64,000 bases of DNA from Marinomonas polaris DSM 16579 (GTDB lineage Bacteria; Pseudomonadota; Gammaproteobacteria; Pseudomonadales; Marinomonadaceae). The position numbers and the translations under genes are program-made. Positions 29,306-38,853 of the stretch are shown one piece after another. Location of the stretch: assembly GCF_900129155.1 (NCBI RefSeq), contig NZ_FQVF01000017.1, positions 1 through 64,000 of the forward strand. Direction: 5' to 3'. Numbering within the stretch: position 1 is the stretch's first letter; every line of letters begins with the position of its first letter. The notes under the pieces were generated by a model. The model was not told where the DNA came from and made no database searches. It saw only the letters and a list, made by a program, of their open reading frames with translations.

Positions 29306-30196
29306 ATGAAGTTGACTCTGTTGTCGTTACCTAAGATCCGCGCGCGAAAGTGGATCGGAAGCATAATTTTAGTATTAGGTGCTTACACTGCCATCGATCA
29401 GTTTGTGGTGTTGTTACAACAACATTCTCAGGTGCGTTATGCTTTTTATGCGGGGGTTGTGGTGGCAACAGCGACGGCGATGGGCGCATTGCCTGCTTTG
29501 TTTCTGCATCGCTTATCGCAAAAGTTGCATGACGTTATGTTGGGGTTTGGCGCTGGGGTAATGTTAGCGGCTTGTATGTTTTCTCTGATTATCCCTGCTT
29601 TGGCGTTGTTGGAAGGCAGTGGTGCTTCGCCATGGTACAGCTCCAGCTCTGTGGGGGTGGCAATTCTGCTTGGTGGCGCATTTATGTTGGTGTTGGAACG
29701 GCTTGTACCACACCAACATTTTATTAAAGATGAAGACAGGTTACGTGGTCAGACTTTGCGACGTAGCTGGTTATTTGTTTTTGCCATTGCTCTGCATAAT
29801 ATCCCGGAAGGTTTGGCGATAGGTGCGTCTTTTGCCAGTGGTGATGTGTCGGCAGCTACGGCGTTGACAACAGGTATCTCGATTCAGGATATTCCTGAAG
29901 GGTTAGTGGTTGCCATGGCGTTGTTAGCCGTGGGCTACAGCCGTTTATTGGCGGTGAGTATTGCGGTGCTGTCAGGTTTGACGGAACCTGTTATGGCCGT
30001 TATTGGTTCGGTGGTGTTGGGGGAATCTAGCTTATTGTTGCCTTTAGGGTTGGCTTTAGCAGCTGGTGCTATGTTGTTTGTGATCAGTCATGAAATGATT
30101 CCTGAATCTCACCGTCAAGGTCACGAGCTGGCGGCAACAAAAGGCTTAATGTTAGGTTTTGTACTTATGATGCTGTTAGATACGGCGTTGGCCTGA
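29306..30196 (+). CDS. ZIP-family divalent metal transporter
   Basis: 296 residues with eight TM helices. The ZIP metal-site motifs are present in order: HNIPEGLAIGASFASGD in helix 4, QDIPEGLVVAMAL in helix 5 and SHEMIPESHRQGHE near helix 7. The start at 29306 has CAGGAG five bases upstream, preferred over GTG 29288, which overlaps sodA. Coupled to sodA, it most likely brings in Mn or Fe/Zn; ZupT-like proteins have broad specificity. A terminator follows. Confidence 0.9.
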   Translation: MKLTLLSLPKIRARKWIGSIILVLGAYTAIDQFVVLLQQHSQVRYAFYAGVVVATATAMGALPALFLHRLSQKLHDVMLGFGAGVMLAACMFSLIIPALALLEGSGASPWYSSSSVGVAILLGGAFMLVLERLVPHQHFIKDEDRLRGQTLRRSWLFVFAIALHNIPEGLAIGASFASGDVSAATALTTGISIQDIPEGLVVAMALLAVGYSRLLAVSIAVLSGLTEPVMAVIGSVVLGESSLLLPLGLALAAGAMLFVISHEMIPESHRQGHELAATKGLMLGFVLMMLLDTALA

Positions 30197-30223
30197 CTGT
30201 ATAAAAATAGTGCGCTAATAATG

Positions 30224-30250
30224 AAATGGGCTTTTTGGGCCCATTTTTTG
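30224..30250 (+). terminator. Terminator after the sodA-ZIP operon
   Basis: Stem AAATGGGC (30224-30231) with GCCCATTT (30239-30246), loop of seven bases, followed by a T-run. Confidence 0.8.
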
Positions 30251-30489
30251 TTGTTTGTTAGTGACGAGCGGTGTCAAAAAAATGTCTAGAGCCTTTAAAA
30301 TAAAGTGTTCTGTATAACTGGTACACAATCTGCTTTATCAAAACTGTTCGTACCCTTGGAAAGTCGAACATCACAATATAGATTATCAATAGAGAGCTAG
30401 GGTTCCGATTTCGATCTTATCGAAATGACTGGCCCGAGAGTTTTCGACCTTGGCAGTTTCAAGGTTACACGGCGGGGCAAAAGCCAGGG
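30251..30489. other. Spacer between the terminator and the truncated gene copy
   Basis: No gene or regulatory site is convincing here. The last 100 bases (about 30400-30480) are more GC-rich than the surroundings and have no counterpart beside copy 1, so they mark the junction of the duplicated block with unrelated DNA. Confidence 0.4.
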
Positions 30490-31061
30490 AGACCACATGG
30501 CGAATGCGTCGTTTGGTTTTAGTGTGATAGGTTTGCTGTGGTGTAGAAGCCGGCGTTGCTTGGGTTGAGGAATTCTGCAGGGGAATGGTCGATGTCTAGC
30601 AAAATGGCATCGAACTTTTTACCAGCGCTGCTCGGGTCAAATCCAGTACTTGGGTCTGTGGCGAGATCGAAAAAGCTACCAAGCACATAACGGTTACGTT
30701 TGTCGGCGTTGAGAATTTTACCTAGCGGAACGAGTTCTTTCTGGTGCCAGCTAATGAAGGTTTCTAACGCATCGACAACAAGCAGTTCTGCAATTCGTTC
30801 GTCTTTAAGTGCCGCTACGGCGGTATAACCTAAGGCCAATCCACCGACAACAACACTCAAATTTTCGCCTTGAACTTGCGCTAAACCAAGGGTAGACAAG
30901 GCTTCTTCTGCATCGACAAACATGCTCGACATCAGAAATTCTTCGCCTAGTTTTACTTCATAGATGTCTCTGTCGCCGAAGGTAGGAATACGTCGTCTGC
31001 GAAGGGATATTTCACCTAAAGGAGAGGCTTGGTTGTCGATTTCTTTGAACAATGAAGACAT
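30490..31061 (-). pseudogene. Truncated second copy of the spermidine-synthase/methyltransferase-like gene
   Basis: The first about 175 residues are nearly identical to the gene at 26964-27686 (same start MSSLFKEID, same glycine loop region with GGLALG instead of GGLGLG). The frame then ends at 30519 after TTANLSH. A short deletion relative to the intact copy removes the rest, although about 30 bases of recognisable homologous DNA continue to 30490. The last about 60 residues, including the C-terminal sheet, are absent. The Gly-to-Ala change in the cofactor loop also suggests relaxed selection. It may still be translated as a 180-residue protein. Confidence 0.82.
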
Positions 31062-31323
31062 GACTGGGTGGTTCTAATATGCGGTATAAATGAGTAGAAA
31101 AGCATAGCGTTTGGTACGCTAATGAATGTTTTGTCCATTGAAGGATTAACAGTAAACTGCTTTTCAACCCCGTCATGCTCGATGTTGATTGTCGCTATTT
31201 TATAACAGCTTGCTTCTTAATGAGTGCTTCAAGACTCAAATAAAGTTTTTTTTATTGAAAATTTGATGAATACTTAAGCTATCAGAGCAGGATTTCCTCT
31301 GCCGTATATGAATTGGAGTCGTT

Positions 31324-31809
31324 ATGTCTTTCTTGGTATCAATGTCAAAGCCCTTTTTTGCCTCTTATATTGAAGAGCTGATCGTACAGTATGCACGAGA
31401 AAATGTGGAATCCGGCCGCTGGCAGAAAACAGGATCATTAACTCGATCTAGGCGTGATATAGAAAGACTGTTACCGCGTGGAATCGACACGGACAACAAC
31501 CATTTTTTTGAAATGAAAGTACCAGAAGTAAACGAGACAGTCGGTATGATATGGCTGTCGTTAGAGAACAGTAGCACCACGAGTACGGTGTTTATTTACG
31601 ATTTAGAAATCAAGGCAGAACATCGCCGCAAGGGCTATGCGAAGCTTGCCCTAAAGGAAATCGAAGACTTCGCGGCAACGCACAACATCGTCAATATTGG
31701 CTTGCACGTATTTTCTCACAATGACGCAGCACAGAACCTATACGCTGAAATGGGTTATGAAACCGTTAGCGTGAACATGGTGAAGAAAATTGGCCAAACT
31801 GAGGGTTGA
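31324..31809 (+). CDS. GNAT-family acetyltransferase, copy 2
   Basis: 161 residues, about 90% identical by eye to the product of 27949-28437, with the same acetyl-CoA loop EHRRKGYAKLAL and the same C-terminal AQNLYAEMGYETV. Differences are mostly conservative and lie in the first 60 residues and the tail (KKIGQTEG). Unlike its truncated divergent partner it looks intact, so it has been retained. The upstream spacer 31062-31323 is also a copy of 27687-27948. Confidence 0.88.
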   Translation: MSFLVSMSKPFFASYIEELIVQYARENVESGRWQKTGSLTRSRRDIERLLPRGIDTDNNHFFEMKVPEVNETVGMIWLSLENSSTTSTVFIYDLEIKAEHRRKGYAKLALKEIEDFAATHNIVNIGLHVFSHNDAAQNLYAEMGYETVSVNMVKKIGQTEG

Positions 31810-31835
31810 TTTTCAGAGACAAACTTGTGGATGAT

Positions 31836-31877
31836 AATAAAATAGCCTCGCTAATTATTGAGCGAGGCTATTTTATT
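31836..31877. terminator. Bidirectional terminator between GNAT copy 2 and acnA
   Basis: A perfect 17-bp stem (31836-31852 with 31861-31877) around an 8-base loop, with A/T runs on both flanks, between convergent genes. Confidence 0.88.
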
Positions 31878-31891
31878 AAATGCAGGGAAGG

Positions 31892-34636
31892 TTAGCCGAG
31901 CATACCTCGCAATACGTACTGTAAAATACCGCCATGTTTGTAGTAGTCCCACTCTTTGGGAGTATCAATTCTTACGTCAGCACTAAAGCTTATTGTTTGC
32001 CCTTCGCTATTCGTCGCCATTAGGGTTACTTCATCAGTTTTATCGTACAAGCCATTTATATCAAATTGCTCTTGCCCTGTTAAACCAAGTGATTCATAAC
32101 TGTCACTGTCTTTAAATTGCAGAGGTAAGACGCCCATACCAATTAAATTAGAGCGGTGAATTCGCTCATAGCTTTCTGCGATTACCGCTTTTACTCCGAG
32201 TAGCAATGAGCCTTTAGCCGCCCAGTCGCGAGATGAGCCTGTACCGTATTCTTTACCCGCTAAAATAATAAGTGGCGTATTGCTTTCATGATAGGTCACG
32301 GCAGCATCGTAAATACTGGCTAAGTTATCGTCAGGTTGAGTACGAGTGACGCCGCCTTCGGTACCCGGTGCAAGCAAGTTTTTAAGTCTTACGTTGGCAA
32401 AGGTTCCGCGCACCATCACTTCGTGATTACCTCGGCGAGAGCCATAAGAATTAAATTGCGCTTTTTCTACGCCATGTTCTTGTAGGTATAAACCGGCTGG
32501 AGAGTCAGCCTTAATCGCACCAGCTGGAGAAATGTGGTCAGTGGTGACTGAGTCTCCCAGTTTGGCTAAACAGCGCGCGCCTTTGATGGTAGGAATACCC
32601 GGAGGATCGATACTCATATCATCAAAAAAGGTGGCTTTTTTAATGTAGGTAGACGCGTCGTTCCAGTCGTAAAGTTTGCCATCCGGTATTTGAATTTGCT
32701 GCCAGTGGCTATCGCCTTTGTATACGTTAGCGTAGCTTTTAGCGAACATTTCTTTGGTAACGGTTTCTTTAACCAGATCGCTTACTTCTTTTACACTTGG
32801 CCAAATGTCTTTAAGGTAAATGTCTTTGCCGTTCGCGTCTTGTGCTAGAGGCTCTTTGTAGACATCTATATCAGTACGACCTGCAATGGCGTAGGCGACA
32901 ACGAGTGGAGGCGAGGCTAGAAAGTTCATTTTTACGTCTTGGTGAATACGCCCTTCAAAGTTTCGGTTGCCAGATAATATAGAGCTAACGATGAGTTTGT
33001 GTTTTTGGATGGCGTCGGATATTTCACTGGCTAATGGGCCAGAGTTACCAATACAGGTGGTGCAACCATAGCCGACGAGGTTAAAGCCAAGGCTCTCTAG
33101 GTCATCCATTAATCCGGCTTTTTCTAAGTAGTCTGTTACTACTTTAGAGCCTGGCGCCAATGAGGTTTTCACCCAAGGTTTTACATTAATGCCCAGTTGT
33201 TTGGCTTTTTGAGCGACCAAACCTGCCGCTAAAATAACACTTGGGTTGGAGGTGTTTGTGCAGCTGGTAATGGCGGCAATCACACAGGCGCCATCGTTCA
33301 GTTCAAATTCTTGGCCTTTAAATTTAACGATGGCAGCGCCCTTAATTTGCGCTTCATCAACGGACTCGTCTGGGTTTGTTATTGGGCCTTCATTGTCTAT
33401 TCGTGCTTGTCCTTCGCTACTTTTATCGTGACGAGCCATGCGTTCGTCTTGAAAGTCTTTTAAATGAAGACGAATAACGTCACCCGCTTTATCAAGGGCG
33501 ATTCTGTCTTGTGGGCGCTTTGGACCAGCAAGACTGGGTACAACATCATTCAATTTAAGTTCAAGTTTATCGGTATAGTTGGCTTCATCGCCATCATTGC
33601 GCCATAGACCTTGGTGTTTTGCGTAGTCTTCAATCAGGTTGAGTTGTGTTTCATCTCGGTTGGTTAGACGAAGATAATTAATGGTTTCATCATCAATAGG
33701 GAAGATACCGCATGTTGCGCCGTATTCGGGTGCCATATTGGCAATAGTTGCTCTGTCGGCAAGGGGTAAGTCAGCAAGGCCATCTCCGTAAAATTCGATA
33801 AATTTACCGACTACGCCGTAGTTACGCAGCATTTCAGTGACGGTAAGAACGAGATCTGTCGCTGTGGTGCCTTCAGGTAGTCGGCCACTTAATTTAACAC
33901 CAACAACTTGAGGGAGAAGTAGGCTAATAGGTTGGCCAAGCATAGCGGCTTCGGCTTCAATGCCACCGACACCCCAACCAAGCACGCCTAAGCCGTTAAT
34001 CATTGTGGTATGTGAGTCCGTTCCCACTAGCGTGTCTGGGTAGGCAAACTTTTTACCATTGCGTTCTTCGTTAAATACCACGCGAGCTAAATATTCTAAG
34101 TTTACTTGGTGCACAATACCTGTCGCTGGTGGCACGACTTTTAGATTATCAAAGGCGGTTTGTCCCCAGCGCAAAAATTCGTAGCGCTCTTTATTTCTTT
34201 CGTATTCAAGTTTGGTATTTAAATCAAATGCAGCTGCATTGCCATAACCATCGACTTGTACTGAGTGGTCAATAACCAGTTCGGCAGGAGATAGTGGGTT
34301 TATTTTCGCCGGATCGCCGCCTAGCTTTTCCATCGCATCACGCATTGCGGCTAAATCCACAATGGCAGGGACGCCGGTAAAGTCTTGCATGACAACACGT
34401 GCAGGCGTAAAAGCCACTTCGGAGGAGGGTTTAGCTTGAGGGTCCCAATCTAATAACGCTTGGATGTCTTGCTCTTTAATATTAACGCCATCTTCGTTAC
34501 GAAGTAGGTTTTCGAGTAATATTTTTAAAGAAAACGGCAGTCGTTTGGCTTTATCGCCAAGCCCTTTTAAGGAGTGAATATGAAATTGCTCGCCATTAAC
34601 AGTGATCTGTTGTTGGGTGTCGAAACTATTGTTCAT
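31892..34636 (-). CDS. acnA: Aconitate hydratase A
   Basis: 914 residues, the AcnA/IRP length. The 4Fe-4S cysteines appear in ITSCTNTSNPSV and GCTTCIGNSGP. TLVGTDSHTTMINGLGVLGWGVGG and the C-terminal swivel domain with YGTGSSRDWAAKG and ERIHRSNLIGMGVLPL are all intact. It interconverts citrate and isocitrate in the TCA cycle, and AcnA types are usually the stress-stable form. It is encoded alone; the upstream region 34637 onward is its promoter side. Confidence 0.96.
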   Translation of the reverse strand: MNNSFDTQQQITVNGEQFHIHSLKGLGDKAKRLPFSLKILLENLLRNEDGVNIKEQDIQALLDWDPQAKPSSEVAFTPARVVMQDFTGVPAIVDLAAMRDAMEKLGGDPAKINPLSPAELVIDHSVQVDGYGNAAAFDLNTKLEYERNKERYEFLRWGQTAFDNLKVVPPATGIVHQVNLEYLARVVFNEERNGKKFAYPDTLVGTDSHTTMINGLGVLGWGVGGIEAEAAMLGQPISLLLPQVVGVKLSGRLPEGTTATDLVLTVTEMLRNYGVVGKFIEFYGDGLADLPLADRATIANMAPEYGATCGIFPIDDETINYLRLTNRDETQLNLIEDYAKHQGLWRNDGDEANYTDKLELKLNDVVPSLAGPKRPQDRIALDKAGDVIRLHLKDFQDERMARHDKSSEGQARIDNEGPITNPDESVDEAQIKGAAIVKFKGQEFELNDGACVIAAITSCTNTSNPSVILAAGLVAQKAKQLGINVKPWVKTSLAPGSKVVTDYLEKAGLMDDLESLGFNLVGYGCTTCIGNSGPLASEISDAIQKHKLIVSSILSGNRNFEGRIHQDVKMNFLASPPLVVAYAIAGRTDIDVYKEPLAQDANGKDIYLKDIWPSVKEVSDLVKETVTKEMFAKSYANVYKGDSHWQQIQIPDGKLYDWNDASTYIKKATFFDDMSIDPPGIPTIKGARCLAKLGDSVTTDHISPAGAIKADSPAGLYLQEHGVEKAQFNSYGSRRGNHEVMVRGTFANVRLKNLLAPGTEGGVTRTQPDDNLASIYDAAVTYHESNTPLIILAGKEYGTGSSRDWAAKGSLLLGVKAVIAESYERIHRSNLIGMGVLPLQFKDSDSYESLGLTGQEQFDINGLYDKTDEVTLMATNSEGQTISFSADVRIDTPKEWDYYKHGGILQYVLRGMLG

Positions 34637-34999
34637 TTTTTTCCCCTTTGTCTATTAGGCAGATATCTTTAGACAGATATCTTGAAAAAAACCTCTAAAG
34701 TGTGATGTTTTGATAAGTTTAATGTTGACTAAGAGTGTAGCAGTACTTTTTGTCTTAGACGACCGCATGGCGCCGATACTCTAGACTTCACCGCTGCAAA
34801 GCCCTATGTGAGTTGGATTTCATAGAAAAGAGTCTTACTTTTTTCGCATTTAATTATTAGGGTAATAGTAAAAACTATCATTACAATCGTACTATTCGTC
34901 CCAGTATTTCTTGGATTGGTTACTATATTTCCTTCTAAAAGAGAAAATCACAATCAAGTTATATAAAGAAGAAGTAAATAAATTGGAAGATGGAAAGTC
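34637..34999. other. Intergenic region upstream of acnA
   Basis: AT-rich. The bases near acnA should hold its promoter, and the repeated AGATATCTT at about 34661-34683 is a short direct/inverted motif of unknown meaning. From about 34860 the sequence is weakly similar to 39395-39480 upstream of the FAD monooxygenase gene (for example GGTTACTAT in both), so the decayed copy that follows probably begins here. Confidence 0.4.
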
Positions 35000-35112
35000 G
35001 AGTTGAGCGGTTTGTCCAGAATATCAGATGTGAGGCAAAAGAATTTTTAGACTAAGTAAGAAATTACGTTTGCTCTATTTAAAAGAGCTGAGCGAATTTG
35101 AAAGCTTGAAGT
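35000..35112 (+). pseudogene. Decayed copy of the start of the zinc-motif FAD monooxygenase gene
   Basis: GTTTGTCCAGAATATCAG here matches GCTTGTCCAGAATGTCAG at about 39563-39580. The following AAGAAATTACGTTTGCTC and TATTTAAAAGAGCTGAGCG align with AAGAAAGTGCGTTTGCTG and TATCTAAAAGAGTTGAACG, roughly 75-80% identical over 110 bases. Stop codons and lost cysteines make it non-coding. Only the part encoding the N-terminal zinc motif and helix survives. Confidence 0.75.
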
Positions 35113-35146
35113 TAGGATGAATTTCTTGCTAATTTAAAAATATCCA

Positions 35147-36271
35147 TCAAGATATAATGTTGAAAGAACTCATAATCAAAGTGCGAACTAGATCGGTTTG
35201 AGAGTTTACCTGTACTTTATTAAATACATTTTTTAGTTGGCTTCTGACTGTTTGAATGCTGGCGCTTTTAGAATCTGCATATTTTTGTAATGATAAACCG
35301 TTTGTTAGGGCTAATGCTAATTGAGCTTCTGAAGTTGTAAGATTATATACCTCCTTGAGCACTTCCAATGACATATGGGAGCAAAGGTCAGGATGAGAAA
35401 TATACATCAGAGCAAAATTTGATATTTGGTGTTCATCTTTTAATATATCTAAATCGTGTACTCTTGAGTTTGTGATCGTTATAGATAGCGGTGTCACATT
35501 ATTGTTATTTTCTAATTGTAATGAAGTAGCCAAAATCTGACCGTCTAGTACATTTTGTATTTTTGATTTAAGATTTTTTTTGGATGACACCTTGTCGGTG
35601 AATAATTGTTTACCTTTTATGTGAAGGCCAAAGACGCTATTAGCTAAAGATGTTGCTAAGTCGTTTATAAAATGAACCTTTAGGTCAGCATCGATTGCAA
35701 TTAGGCCAAGCGGAACCTTAGCTAATGCACTGCTAAGGACTTCTTCTTTTTCATATGGTTTTTCAAGGATGTCAGAGAAGTCAAATACTCTACGAAAATG
35801 AGGGTAAAGTCGTGACAATACTTTTAGCTCATTGTCATTAAATTGTTCCTGATCCATACCACGATGAATGCCAATGCCAACGAAGTACTCAGTATTATTA
35901 CAAATATTTAAAGCACTTATGTAGCCAACATTATTAGGTAAAAGTAGGTTTTGATAAAAGTCAGGATGGTCGAATTTTGATGTTTTATGATCAATGGCTC
36001 CAAGTACGGTTCCTTCAGGTAAGGCTTTCATAATGGTGCCTGTAGCATCATAAACACCTAGTTTCTCTTGATATTCAGGAGAAAAATCGCTCGGAACACC
36101 ATAACTTCCCAAGACTCGATAAACGTTTTTCTTAAATTTAATAAAAAACAGTCCAGCGCTTTTGGCTTTAATTGTTTCACAGAGTTTTTCTAAGACACTG
36201 TCCCAGTCTCTGTGCTCAAAGCCACGCTCATAGATCATATCGACTAAATCTAAAATAGAGTTTTCTTTCAT
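35147..36271 (-). CDS. LuxR-family transcriptional regulator
   Basis: 374 residues. The last 65 residues form a LuxR/NarL helix-turn-helix (LTTSEAQLALALTNGLSLQKYA followed by SIQTVRSQLKNVFNKV). The preceding about 300 residues look like a GAF-like then PAS-like sensor (LGLIAIDADLKVHFIND is a PAS start). No receiver domain or autoinducer-binding signature is evident, so this is an orphan LuxR of the type often beside oxidases or hydrolases. It is divergent from the PhoD-like gene across 690 bases. Confidence 0.85.
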   Translation of the reverse strand: MKENSILDLVDMIYERGFEHRDWDSVLEKLCETIKAKSAGLFFIKFKKNVYRVLGSYGVPSDFSPEYQEKLGVYDATGTIMKALPEGTVLGAIDHKTSKFDHPDFYQNLLLPNNVGYISALNICNNTEYFVGIGIHRGMDQEQFNDNELKVLSRLYPHFRRVFDFSDILEKPYEKEEVLSSALAKVPLGLIAIDADLKVHFINDLATSLANSVFGLHIKGKQLFTDKVSSKKNLKSKIQNVLDGQILATSLQLENNNNVTPLSITITNSRVHDLDILKDEHQISNFALMYISHPDLCSHMSLEVLKEVYNLTTSEAQLALALTNGLSLQKYADSKSASIQTVRSQLKNVFNKVQVNSQTDLVRTLIMSSFNIIS

Positions 36272-36960
36272 ATCGAGATGTTCCTAAGAAGCGGGAGGAT
36301 ACAAGTCTGAATATACCCCATGTAGGGTATGACCAAAATAAAGTAGATGTTTATATTTGTAAAAATATTCAATTTTATCGCAATCCTCTTAGAAGCGAGT
36401 AGTTGTCGAGCGACGTCCCTATGCACCACAATCTCTTGCTACAAATAAAGAAGCAATTCAAGTGGTTCGAAATAAGCAACTGAAGCAGGCAGGTAGTTCA
36501 GTGGTTAATGACGACTCTTGTCAATCTATGAATGCTAATATTAAATCACAACAGTAGTGATCCTAGCCTGCAAGCCTCTTACGAGCATTTATAACGTGCA
36601 TACGATGAAAATTGTAGTGCCGTTGGCAACGGTTCTCGGATATCTATAAAAGAGAATCATTTCTTTTTAGATGGAATAGGGGGATTCGCTAGCTGTGGAA
36701 AAATTAACCAAGATCAGGTCGAATTATTATGTTTGAATGCAATTGCCTTGAATGCAGTAAGTAGGCAAGGGGATTTGCACCAACAGCAACATCAGATGGC
36801 CTTTATAAAGCTCACAAAAGTAGTGCTAAGTTATATATTATATCCCTGGGTAGACTGAAGGTTTATTAAATTATTAATATAAAGCTTTGTCCTAATCTTA
36901 TGTTGAGGCTATATTCTTTAGTAAATTAATTTGAGCAGGCTAAAAATAGGGAGATTTATT
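36272..36960. other. Long intergenic region, possibly gene remnants
   Basis: No gene with a usable start was found. Two open stretches lack initiation codons: about 36393-36557 (contains NKEAIQVVRNKQLKQAG) and about 36595-36858 (contains FFLDGIGGFASCGK). Each has protein-like composition, but I cannot name a family. The stretch may be decayed accessory DNA. Promoters for the divergent LuxR and PhoD-like genes should lie at its two ends. Confidence 0.4.
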
Positions 36961-38805
36961 ATGGCAATTATCTGCGGGCCAATGGTTAGGCATACAACTC
37001 GTGAAAAAATTAATATATGGCAAGTTTTAGACCATGAGTTTAATGAGATAAATCTCGCTGTTTATCCATCATTACAGAGTTTGGGTAATATTGCTTCAGA
37101 GGTCTCAAGTAGTATTGTGCAACTTGGCTCGTCCTGTTTTGCTGTAATGTTATCTGCCACCATAGCACCGTCTGATTCCAACGAGATTATTTATTATGAT
37201 GTCATTGTGGATGGCGAAGGCTTGGTAGAAACAGGGCTTAATGAACTGGTTTGTTTACAGGGAGAAAAGCTACCAAGTGTGATGATACCGAAAGAACATC
37301 GTTATCTATATCAGGCATCTTGTCGTAAACCCCATGATAAACAAGGTGTTGATCATTTAGCTGAAATGGCTAATTTAATTGAGGAAGCCTTAGGGAAGGA
37401 CACAAGACCTAGTCAGCTGTATCTTACTGGCGATCAAATTTATGCGGATGATGTGTCACCGATATTGCTGCAATCCTTTCAAGATGTTCGAGAGGCTTTA
37501 GGTCTGCCCCATGAAATGATGTATACCGACAAAAATGACTTTTTTAATCCAGATAAAATGCATTTAGATGGTCGGTGGCGTAAGGCTAAACGAAAGTTAG
37601 GCTTTACCTCTGGAGAGAAAAGGTCCCATCTTTTTAGCTTTTCTGAATACTTTTGCATGTATTTATTCAGTTTTGGTGCCAGTTTACCCCAGCAAAGATT
37701 TGCCAAATATAAAGCGCTTCAGCCAAGACTGACATCGCTGCGACGTAAAGATGATAGGGAATATCATTATAGTTCTATGCAATACGAGAATGAAAAAGTG
37801 GTTCTGGAACGATTCGCGCAAACGGCAACGAGTCAAGTTCGTAAAGCATTGGCTAATATTAGTGTGTATATGATGTTTGATGATCATGACGTGACGGATG
37901 ATTGGAATTTAACAGAGGAAAATAAGCATAATCTTTCTAGTAGTTGGCTGGGTAAACAGGTTTATGTAAATGCTTTGTCTGCCTATGCTGTTTGCCAGCA
38001 TTGGGGGAATCAGCCTGACGCTTTTAGTCCAACAATACAGCAAAATATCGCGGCTTTAGCAAAGAATCCTACTCAGGAAAATCATAAACCCTTAGAAGTT
38101 TTATTTAGTAAGTATTGGGGATATTTATTAGAGCAAACACCACCAACACTTGTATTGGATACTCGGACCCAGCGAGTATATGACGGTGATAACCTTGAGC
38201 TGATGTCTGAGCAACAGCTTGATGCTATGGGCGAAAAACTTGCTCTTTTACCAAAAACTTCCGTGTTAATACTGGTTTCTCCTACACCAATGTATGGCTT
38301 TAATGCCATTGAAGCTGCTCAACTTAGTCCGCTATTAACAAAGTTTAAGGCTTTTTCTGATAGAGAACCGTGGATTGCGAGCGAGAAAGCGCTTAAGAAT
38401 TTACAGAATGCTTTGTTGAGAACGCCTGACATAAAACATATCATTATTTTTAGTGGCGATGTGCACTACGGTTTTCTGCGCAGGCAGCATTTAGCAGCTC
38501 AAGGCGTAACATTTTGGCAGTTTTGTAGTAGTGCTGCCTGTAATTCACCTGTTGGTGGTAATGTCGGCTTGTCTTTGGCTTCTGCTATGGCGAAGCATTT
38601 TTACCATGATGACACAAAATATCTAATGCCGAATGGTAAAAGACCTCATTTTTTAACTTCAGATAAAAATATTGGGGCTTTGGAATTAGATATCGTGAAT
38701 ATGGCACTTGTTCCTGTTAAAGCAACCCTTCATTGCTGCTCCGCTTCCGGTGAAATTTATGAGAAATGCTATGATTTAACTGATTGCCATGAATACCCTT
38801 CATAG
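36961..38805 (+). CDS. PhoD-like alkaline phosphatase/phosphodiesterase-family protein
   Basis: About 614 residues. Metallophosphatase ligands typical of PhoD-like enzymes are visible: YLTGDQIYADD (near 157), DDHDVTDDWN (near 306), LILVSPTPM and IIFSGDVHYGF (near 497). No signal peptide or twin-arginine motif is present, so this member is probably cytoplasmic, unlike secreted PhoD. It would hydrolyse phosphate mono- or diesters using a bimetal centre. The start at 36961 has GGGAG nine bases upstream; an in-frame TTG 36931 adds ten residues. A small membrane protein is encoded 48 bases downstream. Confidence 0.8.
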   Translation: MAIICGPMVRHTTREKINIWQVLDHEFNEINLAVYPSLQSLGNIASEVSSSIVQLGSSCFAVMLSATIAPSDSNEIIYYDVIVDGEGLVETGLNELVCLQGEKLPSVMIPKEHRYLYQASCRKPHDKQGVDHLAEMANLIEEALGKDTRPSQLYLTGDQIYADDVSPILLQSFQDVREALGLPHEMMYTDKNDFFNPDKMHLDGRWRKAKRKLGFTSGEKRSHLFSFSEYFCMYLFSFGASLPQQRFAKYKALQPRLTSLRRKDDREYHYSSMQYENEKVVLERFAQTATSQVRKALANISVYMMFDDHDVTDDWNLTEENKHNLSSSWLGKQVYVNALSAYAVCQHWGNQPDAFSPTIQQNIAALAKNPTQENHKPLEVLFSKYWGYLLEQTPPTLVLDTRTQRVYDGDNLELMSEQQLDAMGEKLALLPKTSVLILVSPTPMYGFNAIEAAQLSPLLTKFKAFSDREPWIASEKALKNLQNALLRTPDIKHIIIFSGDVHYGFLRRQHLAAQGVTFWQFCSSAACNSPVGGNVGLSLASAMAKHFYHDDTKYLMPNGKRPHFLTSDKNIGALELDIVNMALVPVKATLHCCSASGEIYEKCYDLTDCHEYPS

Positions 38806-38853
38806 TGTTGGCGATTGGTTAATGTTAATTAGGCCGTGTTGGAAGGTGATGCC

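Noticed and set aside
36393-36557. Remnant of a ComM/YifB-type C-terminus
   Set aside because: VVRNKQLKQAG faintly recalls the ComM ARxRQxxRQ stretch, but the similarity is too short and the flanks do not fit.
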